Position numbers and translations under genes: made by a program. Shown here in pieces: positions 37,117-49,454 of a stretch of 64,000 nucleotides of DNA (the first letter of the stretch is position 1; the number at the start of each line of letters is the position of its first letter). Under the pieces are notes generated by a model. That model searched no databases, had not been told where the DNA came from, and worked only from the letters and a program-made list of their open reading frames with translations. Origin of the DNA: Tetracladium setigerum (Eukaryota > Ascomycota > Leotiomycetes > Helotiales); the NCBI GenBank assembly GCA_031472005.1, contig PZJY01000011.1:124001-188000 (forward strand). The letters are read 5' to 3'.

Positions 37117-40100
37117 ATGTCGGAGCAGCACACCGAGGATGAAATCTCCGATCCCGATGATCTGGTCGCATCGCGGCGTAGGAGGAGAACTACTCCGTTG
37201 CTCGGTGCTGAAGAGTACATCAATAGTAGGCAATTTCTACCCCTCATTGGGGCACTTTTTGTTTGGTGGAACTTACAATGGTATTAGGAGTTGTCGGCTC
37301 TCCATCAGACAATGATACAAGCTCTGCCAGTGATCCCAAACGCATATCAAAACCTTCGGACCTCGAGAAAGGCAAAAGGAAAGCCGACGAAGATCTGGAT
37401 TCGTCAAGTGATAATGTTTACGAGCAGTTCAAGAACCGCCGTTCAATCAAGCGCAAGAAAGCCGCAGCGACGAAGAAACACCTCGAAAAGAGAGCCAAAG
37501 ATGCAGCAGAGGATAGGAAACTTGCAAAGGCGAATGGGAAGGCGCCGCCCAAGAAGGAGAGGATGTGGGGTGACGTTGAAGATTATGAAGGCATAAACGA
37601 TGAGATACCTGAGTTCTTGATCAGAAGAAGACGCGAGTTCGATGAAAGACACGACAAGTTGCAGGAGGCAGGGCTAAGGCTGCCTCCGAGATATGAAGAC
37701 TTTGATTTTTCGGATGATGAGAGGCTTGAGGATTTAAATGAGCGACCTGCATTTCCGAGTGCTGTTAAACCGTCGAGACCATACAGTGACTTCCCATTGC
37801 CACATTCTGCGGGCACAATACCGGCATCTATTGCACAATATCTGCGGAATTACCAAACGGATGGAGTGGCCTTCTTGCATGAGCTGTTTGTATACCAGAA
37901 GGGTGGAATTCTTGGAGATGACATGGGCTTGGGGAAAACCGTACAAGTCGCAGCATTTCTGACGGCTGCGTTTGGGAAGACTGGAGATGAGAGGGACTGG
38001 AAACGTATGCGTAAAGTCAGGAGAGCAGCAGGGAAAGAGAGATGGTATCCACGGGTTCTGATCATCTGTCCAGGCTCTCTGATCGAGAATTGGAAGAATG
38101 AGCTTGCGCGCTGGGGTTGGTGGCATGTGGATAAGTATCATGGTCCTGCCAAGGAGCGCAACTCGGTGCTTCAAGCAGCCCAGAATGGTAGGCTGGAGAT
38201 CCTTATAACGACCTATTCGACCTATCGAAATCACATGAACGATTTGAATACGGTCCAGTGGGATTGTGTTGTTGCTGACGAGTGCCACCAACTGAAGGAA
38301 ACCACTTCGGCTATCACGCAGGCTATGAATCAGGTCAATGCCCTGTGTAGAATCGGGCTTACTGGAACTGCGATCCAGAACAAATACGAGGAGTTATGGA
38401 CTTTGTTGAACTGGACAAATCCTGGGAGGTTTGGGCCGATATCGACCTGGAACACAAGCATCAGTAAACCTCTGAGGACCAGTCAAAGTCACGATGCTAC
38501 TTATGCCCAGCTCAAACAAGGCCGAGAAACAGCAACGAAACTTGTGGGAAACCTTCTTCCTCAATTTTTCCTACGCCGTATGAAGAGTTTGATTCAACAC
38601 CAGCTTCCCAAGAAAACGGATAGAGTTGTGTTTTGTCCCTTGAGCGACAATCAGAAGGAGGCTTATGAGCGTTTTCTGGATAGCGAGATGGTGGAAATTG
38701 TCAGAACTTCTGGTGAAGATTGTGAATGTGGTTCCAACCTCAAGAAAGGATGGTGCTGTCACAAAACTTTGACGGGTACTGACAGAAATTGGAAGGTAGA
38801 TCTGCTTGCCCTGCATATCCATGAGATTATGGTTAACTTGATCAATGACAGGCCCTTGTCTTCCCGGTGATTGTCACGTTGCAGAAATTATCAAATCATC
38901 TCTCCCTCTTGATCCCTAGGACCTCGGATTTAAAAGAAAAACAAGAACGCGAGCTTGAAGTTCTTCAAACGATGGTGCCCGACCGATGGGAGGAGCTTTA
39001 TAATAATAGAGACTCAATTTTGAGTCTTTCAAATCCCGAGTTCTGTGGCAAAGTAGGCACCTCGTCTAATTCAATATCATCTATACTAAAAACTACTCAG
39101 TGGAAAGTTCTCAAGAAACTACTTGCTCATTGGTATACGAACAAGGATAAGGTTTTACTCTTTTCTCACAGCGTCCGATTACTGGAGATGCTTGCACATT
39201 TGTTCAACAACACATCTTACAATGTCAGCTTCCTGAGCGGCAAAATGGCACTGGAGGATCGCCAGAAGACCGTGGATGAATTCAATTCCGACCCAAACCA
39301 GTTTGTCTTTCTTATCTCTACCAAAGCTGGAGGTATGCCATCCTTTCCCCCTCCAATCCTTTTCCGAGGCTAATACATACAGGCGTGGGGCTTAATATCA
39401 CCAGTGCCAACAAGGTTGTCATATTTGACCCTAATTGGAATCCTAGTTATGATCTACAAGCTCAGGATCGAGCATATAGAATTGGTCAGCTCCGAGATGT
39501 AGAAGTTTATCGCCTAGTTTCCGCAGGCACTGTCGAGGAGATTATCTACGCTCGGCAGATATACAAGCAACAACAAGCCAATATCGGGTACAATGCATCC
39601 ACAGAGCGAAGATACTTCAAAGGCGTCCAAAACGATAAAGACCAGAAAGGGGAGCTTTTTGGACTGGACAATCTGCTCACCTTTCACGGGGAAAACATTG
39701 TGCTTCGGGACATCGTCAACAAGACTAACGTCGCCGAGGCAAAGCAAGGCATCAACATTCTTGAAGTCGACATGGACGAAATTCTTAACGATGAGGATAA
39801 TCCATTGAAAGCAGAGGACGATCAAGACGCGGATAGTGCTTTAAACCAGCTCGCCGCCCTTATCAAAGAAAGTGAAGGGAGCAAAAAGAAAAAAAGTAAA
39901 GAGAGCGCGAAATCTCGCCAGAGAATGGACCCTGTCCAAGCAATCCTCGCATCAGCAGGTGTAGAATACACGCACGAAAACTCCGAAGTCATCGGCTCAT
40001 CGAAAGTGGAAGCAGCACTCAGTCGCCGCGCCGAGGAGGCTGGAAATGATGTCTCATACGGCGAAACGCGACTATTCTCTGAATCGCAGTCTCAAAGTCA

Positions 40101-40689
40101 AAATAGGGCAGCAGGTGGGAGTGGGAGTGGGAGAATGAGGATGAAGTATGTCTTCCATCCGCCGCAGGACGTGATGATTAGGCAATTCTGCCAGATGGCG
40201 AATACATTTGGCTTTGAGAGCGCGACGGACTTTGCGTTTGTTGTTGAGGGGTGGACGCAGAAGCAGCGGACGAACTTTTTGGGGAGGTTCTATGCGAAAA
40301 GGAAGGAGAGGCTGGAGGCTATGGAGGAGGAAGAGGAAGAGGAAAGGGTGGGGAGTGAGAGGGCTGAGGCTATGGATTTTGATGTTGACCTCACGAGGCG
40401 TGAGAGCATGAGCAGTGGGACTGTTGATGGTGATGATGTTGAAGGCGAGGGGATGGATGAGGTTGAGGCTCTTGAGCAGCCGCAGCCGCGGCCTAGGCCT
40501 AATCCTATGGCAGCGTTGCCGAACGCTGCTGATATGCTCACTGAGGACGATAGCGACGATGAATCTGTTAAGGGCGATAAGATGAAGAAGGAGTCTGAGG
40601 CTCCTGTGCAGCGTGCTCCCCTGGCAGAAGTGATACAAGATCCTGTGGATGTGGAAACCGAGGATGAAGATGACGATGACGAATTATAA
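37117..40689 (+). CDS. SNF2-family ATPase, ERCC6L2-like (DNA repair)
   Basis: Exons 37117-37225, 37288-38795, 38852-39332 and 39383-40689 encode 1134 aa in frame. A basic, acidic/Ser-rich N-terminus precedes the Snf2 motor: motif I DDMGLGKT (about residue 247), motif II DECH, motif III LTGTAIQNKYEELW, then the helicase C lobe with KVLLFSHSVRLLEML, motif V STKAGGVGLNIT and motif VI QAQDRAYRIGQ. Downstream is the ERCC6L2/Rad26-like extension (GTVEEIIYARQIYKQQ, then YFKGVQ and LLTFHGENIVLRDIV). The C-terminus ends in a strongly acidic tail. ERCC6L2/CSB-group translocases act on DNA in repair of breaks or transcription-linked damage, in the nucleus. ERCC6L2 versus CSB/Rad26 proper is judged from the post-motor region. 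Confidence 0.9.
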
Positions 40690-41606
40690 TGAGCAAAACG
40701 AAATGGAAGGTTGAGTGTGAATGATACCCTGGGCTTACATTTGGCTGTTGGATTAGCTAGCTATATTAAAATAATGCCTTCACATGAGGCAAGTTGATGA
40801 AGATCAACGGGCATACGTTTTTTGACGAGTGAAATGGCATCATTATTTTGAATGTCGAATAATGTTGTGATCCGCGAGTGGTCAAACTTTTGACAAAAAT
40901 GATTCTTCTGGTACAAGCCTTCCTTACAATTTGTTATTATTTGCATTGTCGCATGAAAATTATGAAGTTGACTGATACACAACAGGGTCGGGGGTGACCA
41001 GAATACATTGTTGGTTTCCATCTTCACAGTTCGCATTCTCTCTCTCGTCCTCACCCATTACATTTTTGGAATGCAACCAACTGAACTTACCACAGCCAAA
41101 CAAAGCAAAAAAAACTCTTGATTTACGCATCAAAAGAAAACATCTCAATGATTTTCGAGATCCCCTAGGAGATTAGCTGTCTTCTCAAACAAAACAAAGG
41201 AAATAATGCTACACATCATATGCAGGAAACTTGGCTCGCTTAAGACAATATCAACAGCTGAACAATGCGGACATGGATTTCGGTGCACATGAACACCTTG
41301 AATGGAATTTTAAAGTTTGTGGGTTTTTCTTTTTATTTGATCGAGGGTTTGAGATTTAAGATGGGTTGGCAACGGGCATTCGTTCCGGTCAAAGGGTGGT
41401 GGAATGCATGCAGGAGAGAGAAATGTTGGTGGGTGTATTCGAGGGCGTAAGCCACAACTATCCCTTACTTGTTGTCAACCCAACATCTATTTACTTGTCA
41501 CCTCCCCGCATCTTTGTTTTCCCTTCTGAAAGAAATCTCCCGTCCAATCCACCATAAAATTCTCTCTCTTCGATATTAATCAGAACGAAACGACGACGCG
41601 TAATTT
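40690..41606. other. Intergenic, nothing recognised
   Basis: AT-rich spacer between two same-strand genes. No coding, repeat or RNA signal was found; a CT-rich leader precedes the aminopeptidase. Confidence 0.6.
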
Positions 41607-44462
41607 ATGGCAACGAGCTTATTCAACAGATCAATTGAAGATCGAACAATGTCAACAACCCACCTCACCACCGACGCAAGACCAACATATTACGCCCTCT
41701 CCCTCACACCTTGTCTCCAAACAGCCACTTTCACCGGCACAGTCGCCATAGAAATCCTCATCCTCTCCACCACCATCGCACTCACACTAAACGCCCACGA
41801 ACTCACAATTCACAACGTTACACTCCTTTCCTCTTCCCCATCCAACGATGAAATCCCAATCGCGGACACATCCACCGATATCGAGGCGCAGACATTCACA
41901 ATTGTGCTAGAGAACCGTGTGATCGCCAATACCAGCTTGGTGTTGAAGTTGGCCTTCGCTGGGTCGTTGAGGAGAGATGGCGAGGGTCTAGGATGGTTTT
42001 TACCTTTAGCTGCGCAGGGAAAGGGCGGGTTCGCAGTAACGCAATTCGAACCCATCTCAGCACGAACGGTCTTTCCCTGCTTCGACGACCCAGGTTTAAA
42101 AGCTGTCTTTTCTGTTCAGCTGACCATCCCGACACGTCTCACGGCACTATCAAACATGCCCGTCAAATCCATCGAAGATATGGATATGGAGGTTGCCCAG
42201 GCGGTGCTGGTGAAGGAGAGGAAGAAAATAGTGCTTTTTGAGGATACACCGGTTACAGCGACGTATTTACTTGCTTTTGTGGTGGGCGAGTTTGACGTTT
42301 TGGAGTTGGAGAACGCGAATGCGAAATCGAATGGGAAGGGCCCTGTTGAGGTGGTGTTAAGAGCGTACGTGCCGAAGGGGGTTGGTTATGAAGTTGAGCA
42401 CTGTCGATACGGTCTTCATACTGCGAGGAGGTGTATCAATATTCTCTCTTCACTTCTTCAATACCCATTCCCGCTACCGAAGCTCGATCTGCTCCTAGTT
42501 CCGGGCATGCAAGGTGGGATGGAGAATTGGGGGCTTATAACTCTTGCGGTAAAATCGTTTCTGGTAGCGCCCGATAATTCAGCAGCGGATAAGCTGGTCG
42601 TTACGCAGATCATTGCCCATGAGATTGCGCATACGTGGTTTGGAAATTTGGTGACACCGGCTTCGTGGGATGATTTCTGGTTCAAGGAAGGCCTTTCTGA
42701 GTGGGCGGAGCTGGAATGCAGGGAGAGAATGGGAAGGGATTTGCAGCCGTTTGAGGATTGGGCAGCGGATGGATTGCAGGTTGCTATTTTTGCTAGCGCG
42801 TGGAAACAAGTCCATCCGCTGGTGGCGAGGGTTGGTGATGAAGTGGCCAAGCCGATGTTTGATGATACTACGTACAAGAAAGGTTGTGCGGTGATTATCA
42901 TGCTGGCGAATTATTTGCTAGAGGAGCTCTTTATCCAAGGATTGAGATTGTTTGTTAGGCTGCATGCTTTTGGGAGCGCGACTTCGGATGATTTATGGAA
43001 TGCGATGAGCCAGGTTAGTGGTGTTGATGTTGGTGCTTTCGTTGGGCCGTGGGTGAGAGGGCGTGGAATCCCATTTGTGGAAGTCGAGGAGGTCGAGCAG
43101 CCTTTTCGAATAAAAGTCAAGCAGTCGACCTTTCAGATGACGAAGCACGAAATTGCGGAGGAAGACAACAAATTGTTGCCAATTCCTTTGGAGGTGATGA
43201 CAGTGAAAGGTATATCTGCAGATGTGCTAACCGAGAGAGCAAAACTCTTCAAGATGACCCCCGACTTTTACAATATCAATCGCGATAATGGAGGATTTTT
43301 TATTGTCGGATATAGTCCCGGGCGACTGCGGAGTATTTGCCAAGATATACACAGAGGAAACTTGTCTCCAAGTGAGAGGATTGGACTGATCTCTAGCGCT
43401 GCGGCGTTGGTTTGGTCATGCCATCCTTCGATGCGAATATCCGACCTTCTCAATCTATTACAACACTTCGAAGACGAGAAAAGTTTCTTTGTATGGAAGG
43501 TCATCATCAGCGTATTGGAGGGCATAAAACGGTATTTGATGTTTGAGAGCGATAAAATAATGGTGGCCTTTGACAAGTTCTGGGGGCGTTTGGTGAAACG
43601 ATGTTTATATCGAAAAGGGCGGTGCAATAACGACGATGATGAAAACGAGCAAAGATTCAAGGCCATGATTTTTGGGAACTCCGGAGGCGATGATATGGTA
43701 TTCAAGGCGGCCGAAGTGATGTTTCGTCGGTTTGTGAAGAAGGAAGGCATGCCAGTCAATGCAAATCTGAGAGTGGAGGTTTTTAAAGTTGTGTTGAGGA
43801 AGAAGGGGAAACGAGAAGTATGCTACTCTGCGCTCTACCACTGTAGTTGTCTCGCTTACTCTTCACAGTATAATGATCTCAAGTCAAGATTGAAGGACGC
43901 TTCAGTGGCCGAACGCAATGACATTTTGGGCACACTGGGATATTCCCAGGATTCAACCTGTATCGGTAAAACCATCAAGCTTTGCTTCAGCGACGAAGTA
44001 ATCTCCAGGAACGAGATGTTTCAAGTAGCCTATCCACTTTGCACCCACGCTCAAGGTGTAAACGCCCTCTGGAAGTTCATCGCATCCGGCGTTTGGATGC
44101 AGAATCCCCTCCTGTCAAAAGAGAAATTGACTTCCATTGGTACACTCATATTTTTATCTTATACTAAGAGGGAGCAGTCCAACGAGGCAAGAATGGTATT
44201 GCAACAGATAAGCAACACGAATGTAGGTGGTTTTCGCGGCGTTGTGAGCGAAGCTGACTTTTTGCAGGAATTGGGACCGGAATTCGAGCAGGGCTTTGAT
44301 TTTATCGAGACGAAAACGCAATGGCTGGAACGTGATAAAGATGACTTGGTAAGGTGGTTGAGCAGCAATGGATACATCCAAGAGAAGACACTCAGACGAA
44401 TAAAGATGTTCAATTTCAAGGGACTTGGAAGTCGAGAACAGAAATCCGTATTTCAACAGTAG
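41607..44462 (+). CDS. M1-family zinc aminopeptidase
   Basis: Uninterrupted frame of 951 codons. The exopeptidase motif GGMENWG lies near residue 304. The zinc site HEIAH (about residues 338-342) is followed by the third ligand Glu in WFKEGLSEW, and the transition-state Tyr lies in DDTTYKKG. The second half matches the ERAP1-C-like helical domain. It cleaves N-terminal residues from peptides; with no signal peptide it is probably cytosolic, like yeast Aap1/Ape2. A 51-bp stretch (43818-43868) begins GTATGC and ends CTTCACAG, keeps frame and has no stop; it is very likely an intron, giving 934 aa when spliced. The second ATG (41649) is an alternative start. Confidence 0.95.
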   Translation: MATSLFNRSIEDRTMSTTHLTTDARPTYYALSLTPCLQTATFTGTVAIEILILSTTIALTLNAHELTIHNVTLLSSSPSNDEIPIADTSTDIEAQTFTIVLENRVIANTSLVLKLAFAGSLRRDGEGLGWFLPLAAQGKGGFAVTQFEPISARTVFPCFDDPGLKAVFSVQLTIPTRLTALSNMPVKSIEDMDMEVAQAVLVKERKKIVLFEDTPVTATYLLAFVVGEFDVLELENANAKSNGKGPVEVVLRAYVPKGVGYEVEHCRYGLHTARRCINILSSLLQYPFPLPKLDLLLVPGMQGGMENWGLITLAVKSFLVAPDNSAADKLVVTQIIAHEIAHTWFGNLVTPASWDDFWFKEGLSEWAELECRERMGRDLQPFEDWAADGLQVAIFASAWKQVHPLVARVGDEVAKPMFDDTTYKKGCAVIIMLANYLLEELFIQGLRLFVRLHAFGSATSDDLWNAMSQVSGVDVGAFVGPWVRGRGIPFVEVEEVEQPFRIKVKQSTFQMTKHEIAEEDNKLLPIPLEVMTVKGISADVLTERAKLFKMTPDFYNINRDNGGFFIVGYSPGRLRSICQDIHRGNLSPSERIGLISSAAALVWSCHPSMRISDLLNLLQHFEDEKSFFVWKVIISVLEGIKRYLMFESDKIMVAFDKFWGRLVKRCLYRKGRCNNDDDENEQRFKAMIFGNSGGDDMVFKAAEVMFRRFVKKEGMPVNANLRVEVFKVVLRKKGKREVCYSALYHCSCLAYSSQYNDLKSRLKDASVAERNDILGTLGYSQDSTCIGKTIKLCFSDEVISRNEMFQVAYPLCTHAQGVNALWKFIASGVWMQNPLLSKEKLTSIGTLIFLSYTKREQSNEARMVLQQISNTNVGGFRGVVSEADFLQELGPEFEQGFDFIETKTQWLERDKDDLVRWLSSNGYIQEKTLRRIKMFNFKGLGSREQKSVFQQ

Positions 44463-44838
44463 AGCGGAAGAAAGCCAGCAGCGAAGGCTGTTTGTGCCAG
44501 CCTGGTAATGTCAGATGCCTTAAAGAAGGCAAGAAAGATTGGGGCGTACAATTCTGGAGAAGTATAGCTTCATCCTAGCCCGAATTTTCGATTGAATCTA
44601 GGGATTAGCAGATCTAAAGATCTTTGGATGCAGATGAAGCGCTTGAGGATTCTAAATGAACAACGACATCATATGTGCGGTGCAAGATCCAGGTCAGAAA
44701 ATTCAACACAAAACCCGAATTTAGAGATTGCACTTGTTTGGCCATACATGATTTCCCCGCAGTCAGTTCTGAGCGTGTGATGATAATTGGCCATTCCAGC
44801 TGTTTTCCAATGCTCAATGAGAATTTAAAACTTTCCTA
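44463..44838. other. Short convergent spacer
   Basis: 3' flanks of the aminopeptidase and the F-box gene; nothing else seen. Confidence 0.7.
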
Positions 44839-46277
44839 TCACTCCTTACCGACCTCTTCATCCTGGCTCTCCCAGTCGAGTTCCAAAAATTCGTTGCTTT
44901 CGTGAGGGTTATAAGAGTACTGGTGCTTATTTTTGTGCAAGTGGAGACGAAGTATCTCAACTGGGTAGTCATCCGTTTTGGCGGTGATGAAATCGCTCAG
45001 CGCTCCAGACAAAGTTTTGTAATCAGCAATGTCTGCGTCCGACCCATTCCAAAGGGGGAATTTAAACTCGCCCATATCCGTGTATAGGCAGATATCTCGT
45101 GAGAGTATGAACTTCTCCAGAGACACGCGGTCTCGTAATTTCACTAGAAAGGCCCTGAAGGTCGAATGAATAATCCTTGACGAGTCTAAATGCAAAGTCT
45201 GGAGGGTGCTGGAATGGCGTGCTAAGAACTCAAGGAGGTCTCTCCCTACGAATTCGATCCTTTGGAATTGCAAGAACTGCAGTTGCTTCCAGGTTATGTC
45301 TTTAAATGCCTTCGAAATATAAACTTGTTTGGGATAACGCGATGAATCGGCGAAGATCAGCCCTTTGAGCAGTGGCATAAAGCGAACCAATCCATTTAGG
45401 GCCACATGTTGCTCATCTACCCAGTAATCTGCGTATATTGGATATGCAATCTTCAGCCTCTCCACTCTCCGAAGTACGCTCATGATAGCGCTGGGTATTC
45501 TGGGGAGGGAGCAATCATGCCCCCGACAATATGCTTTCTATGTTCCGTGTCCATGTGGGTGTAAAATGCGGCCTGGTTATCTCCAATGGTCAGATCTTTC
45601 AGACAAAAATCATCCCCTGCTTCAAAAGCAGCTTGCAGGAAGAGTTGGAACTGTTTCCTGCCACAAAGGTTGTACCATATGTCATAGTTTTCGTCTGGAT
45701 CGTTGATAGTTGCTGTAGGCATGATTCGGGGATGATTTTCCGAGTAGTTTGGTGCACTCCCGGATATCTCGACTGAAGTTAGGTTCGGTAGACCTCTGAA
45801 CGCTGAAGCTAGGAGGTCAACCGCACCGTCTGGTTCCTCGATCCATTTTTGGTCCTGCTGAATTTGTTGGACGTCCTCGTCGGACATCTTCCTGCAGGAA
45901 CATCCTAGCGGGTCGGCGTGGAAGGTGTAATTATCACATTGCGCATCGAAGGTACAGTAGGTGACCTTAAAGCCCAAACCGGTGACGAGGAAGAGCTCGG
46001 AAGCAATTCGGAGGTGCTTGACATGATCTCTCAGATGCTGCTGTTGCGAGATATAAAGCAGTCTGGGAATCCAACTCAATCAGCAATCTTCCATCTAGAT
46101 TCGAGATAAAACTTACATTTCCACACTCTCCTTCTGCAGCCATATCGCTACCGAGGAGAAGAGTCTCGGAGTCACAAGGGAGGAGAAGGATCTATTGACC
46201 AATCGCACCCGTTTCAAGTCTTCAAAGTCGAAGTGAGAGCAGATCTCATCGATAAGTTCTGAAGGAAGACTCTCCAT
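44839..46277 (-). CDS. F-box protein, one frame break
   Basis: Exon 1 46117-46277 (ATG 46277), intron 46075-46116, exon 2 46074-44839. The N-terminus is a good F-box: MESLPSELIDEICSHFDFED followed by LKRVRLVNRSFSSLVTPRLF. The remainder has LRR-like repeats (LQFLQFQRIEFVGRDLLEFL; LQTLHLDSS) and a Cys-containing insert. Such proteins bind Skp1 and recruit substrates to SCF ubiquitin ligases. At 45480-45483 the stop of one frame overlaps an ATG of the next. Adding one G to the G3 run (plus strand) at 45493-45495 joins them smoothly into 465 aa. Without the correction there would be two shorter proteins. Confidence 0.75.
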
Positions 46278-47147
46278 GTTGTTTAGAGTATTTGAATGTG
46301 TTTGGAGAAAGAGTTGTTGTGTGTTTTGATTCCGGATATGCATGTCACGTTGTTCGGATATCGTTGAAGCGGGGAGTGTGCTTAGTCAGCAAGAATCCAC
46401 GTCGCAACCAGGTCGATCGTCTTGGAAGACCTCTCAATTACCTGACGTCTGGAATAATGTGCACTCACTCACCTTGAGATTTGGTTCTAGTTACATTTCT
46501 ACATTTGCTCTCTTTCTTTGAAGTCAAGAAGAACTCAAGGTGAGTGTCGAAATTAAATTAAATAACACACTACTCCGTAACGAGTGAGAAGGGGTGCAGT
46601 GAGGAGCCGCCCTCTAGCTAGCCAACCACAGGTTCGGTTGGCTAGGCAGTATCCAGAGCATCAGACTATTATTCCCAACACAGATTGTCAGACAACACTC
46701 CGCAACCTCATCAATTCTCACCTGAGTCGCAATTTACAGAATCACATAACAGCAGTTTCTAAACGGGTTCTGCTTGCGCCCGAGCTAGCTGATGAGTGAT
46801 GCAAATTGGGAGTGCCATAGTCCAATGTCCTGGTTGTTTCAAGCTAGCGCTTCCATGGACACGGAGCCTCTGTCTTCCTATCTCTGTCTCCAGAGTAAGT
46901 CTACTATGTCATTCATTAAAGCAACATTCTAACCACCCGCTAGAGATCTTCATCGACCCAAAAAGTCCACGGATCTCACTTCAAATACATCCTCAGTCAG
47001 CCCTCCATCATGTGAATTCTGACAACTGAAACTCCATCCGGCGACACCTCTGGCCAGGACAGAAAATGGGGTCTGAAGATCTTCCGTTGCACCTACACTT
47101 CCCAGTCTCGATGGGAGAATTTCGTATCCACCATCCATCACCACATA
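46278..47147. other. Divergent spacer; upstream exon of next gene likely inside
   Basis: From about 47014 the frame of the following gene is open upstream of its ATG and reads protein-like (KWGLKIFRCTYTSQSRWENF). A plausible donor GTAAGT at 46894 follows an ATG at 46856. The exact 5' exon could not be joined without an in-frame stop. Confidence 0.4.
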
Positions 47148-47804
47148 ATGACTGATTTCGATGACTACGACAAGAGGCTGGAGGATTTGGATTGTCTCAT
47201 TATAGAAGACCGTGAAAGATTAGATGGAGAAACGTGGAAGGAAGCGCGAGCTATATTCGATGAGATGATTGTAGCAGAGATCAATGCGAACCCACCGAGC
47301 CATAACAGGCTTGATATGCATAATGTACCACCCGCGGGAACGATCAGGAGGCTGGAACTCGATATCGATTCAACACCACGCTTGCAATACTTTATTTACG
47401 CCGATCAAGAGTCCGTCGATAGCGTGGTGGATTGCGCCTCGAAGCACCCCCAGTGGTTAGAAGACGACTACTGGTTTCGGGTCGTGTTCACTGGACTTCT
47501 TCGACCCCATATCTCGGAAACAGATGAGAACGGTGTGTGGATACGAGACTACGAGCTTGATCCGGAGGAACCGCCCGGGAATGATAATGACACTTGGAAG
47601 GACCTATATCAGAAGATTAACGTTTCAAAATTTATGCAGGCGTATTCCGACATTGAACACTGTCGACTTGTTCACAATTTCATTCGTGAGAATGGCATCA
47701 CTGACTATCAATTTGATATTTCAAGTATTTTTCCTGGAGATCTGGGAAACATTCCAAACGAATGGCCAATAATTCTGAGAACTTTTCTTTCTTCGTTTGG
47801 ATGA
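47014..47804 (+). CDS. Unknown fungal protein, 5' end unresolved
   Basis: Open from the codon after an in-frame stop near 47011 to the stop at 47804; the first in-frame ATG is at 47148 (218 aa). The sequence before that ATG is coding-like, with a WGLKIFRCTY segment then RWENF. It is typical of a group of uncharacterised fungal proteins that start with a beta strand of this type and continue with an RERLDG-type helix. So the true protein is probably longer by 40 or more residues, with a spliced or mis-sequenced 5' end. No catalytic motif is visible and I assign no function. Confidence 0.6.
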
Positions 47805-49454
47805 AAATGATTGAGAAGAAAGACGAACTTAATAGTTTTTTCCCACCTGGGTATTGTGACGGGGTTTCATCGCCTGGACCTTTTCTTTGCCTTTTTCATC
47901 GTTACATTTGCATGGTTTACTTTACGTTAATTTCTTTACATAGAGCCTTATTCACGAGACCTTAAGTCTAAGAGATTTGGCCTAAGGTTATGTGACGTGG
48001 GTTCTACATTATGTAGGGCTTTCGCGGCCATCTCTTAGATAAAAGAATCCGCTCCTTTTCCCGTCAAAACTTACCCTTTAATCGTGATCGTATTTACGTA
48101 TGGGAGTAGGCAAAAGCACTAGATATATAGGAGATCCGGTCAACTGTGATTGGCGGGATTATATTGATCATTCTTTTCGATTTTTTGTTACTGTTTCTTT
48201 GGTTACGTGTTTTGGGTTCTGTCCCCTTTCAAAGTATAAACCCATCCAAACTGATACCCCATTCACGTAGACCGAAAAGAAAAAACCTAAATATCGTTCC
48301 TGAGACATAACACAAGTTACAACACAATGGAGCATCCAAATCCCGAGAAGACATCTCGTTCTTCCTTCCTTCCTTCTCTACATCCCCTCTCTCACCCCCC
48401 ACCATCCATCATTCTATCATTCCATCATGACCTACCTAGCATATCCAAAACCTTTCAGCTCAGATGATACCTAAACCAATGTTTCGGACTTTTCCAAATC
48501 ATCAATCTCCATCATCTCAGCTCCGATTGATCAATCTTTAAGTTCGAATACCTCCGAAGATCCGAGCGAAGTTCTAGATCATGGTTGCGTGTGTTAAAAT
48601 GGGTGAGACATATCTATCTTAGTCCTCAGACGTCCAGTACGAGACTGCTCGGCTTAAGCTTTTTTGCCATTTCCTTCCGTAGATATGCAAGGGTTAGCTA
48701 AGGTTGGCAAGGGAGTGTGTTTTTCTGGGGAATGCACAGTACAGTACAGTAGTTCGTAGATAGGGTATCATGGGACGAAACGGTCGAATCCGAGACATTT
48801 CCTTGTGGGGGAGTAAAACATGGAAATCAGCCCGCCTTTTTTTCGCCTTCGGAATTTTAGCGAAGGCATGAGTAACCGCCTCTTTTCACATGCTTACTGT
48901 ATTGTATAATCCTTTACAGTCAAGAGTAGCTACACTGCCTCTTGTGGCGTACATATATCATTGAATCACACTCAGCAAACGCGGCAAACTTTCTTCCTCT
49001 TTCTTTCTCCCCGTGCAAAAAAGGCTCCACTCAAAATCAAAAAGCATAGGTAAATTGATAAAAAATATATAATATCAAATTAAATATAAAAACTCGCTGC
49101 AAATAAATCAGAGAGCATATACCTCGCCCACTAGTACTATTCTTTCCCGAATCGGAAAAAGTTCAAAACCATTTTTTGCGTCGTGTGACGGACATTATAA
49201 TTAACCACCTCATCTTTTAGTCTTTTTCTACACAACCCAAACCAAAATCAGACCAAAACCAGTTCCCAACCCAAGAAGAGATCTCCTTTCTCTTCAAGAA
49301 CACACACATACACAACATCTATCCAAAATCCGTAGACGAGATGTGATGTGTAAAAACGTATAATAATAACAACAACAATCGACTTAAACCGATATTTTCT
49401 CCGGTTCTTCTCTCTTCTTCAGATCCTCTTTCAGATCTCTTCCATATCTCTTCC
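47805..49454. other. Intergenic between convergent genes
   Basis: About 1.65 kb, AT-rich around 49030-49110. No supported gene, RNA or repeat. Confidence 0.6.
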
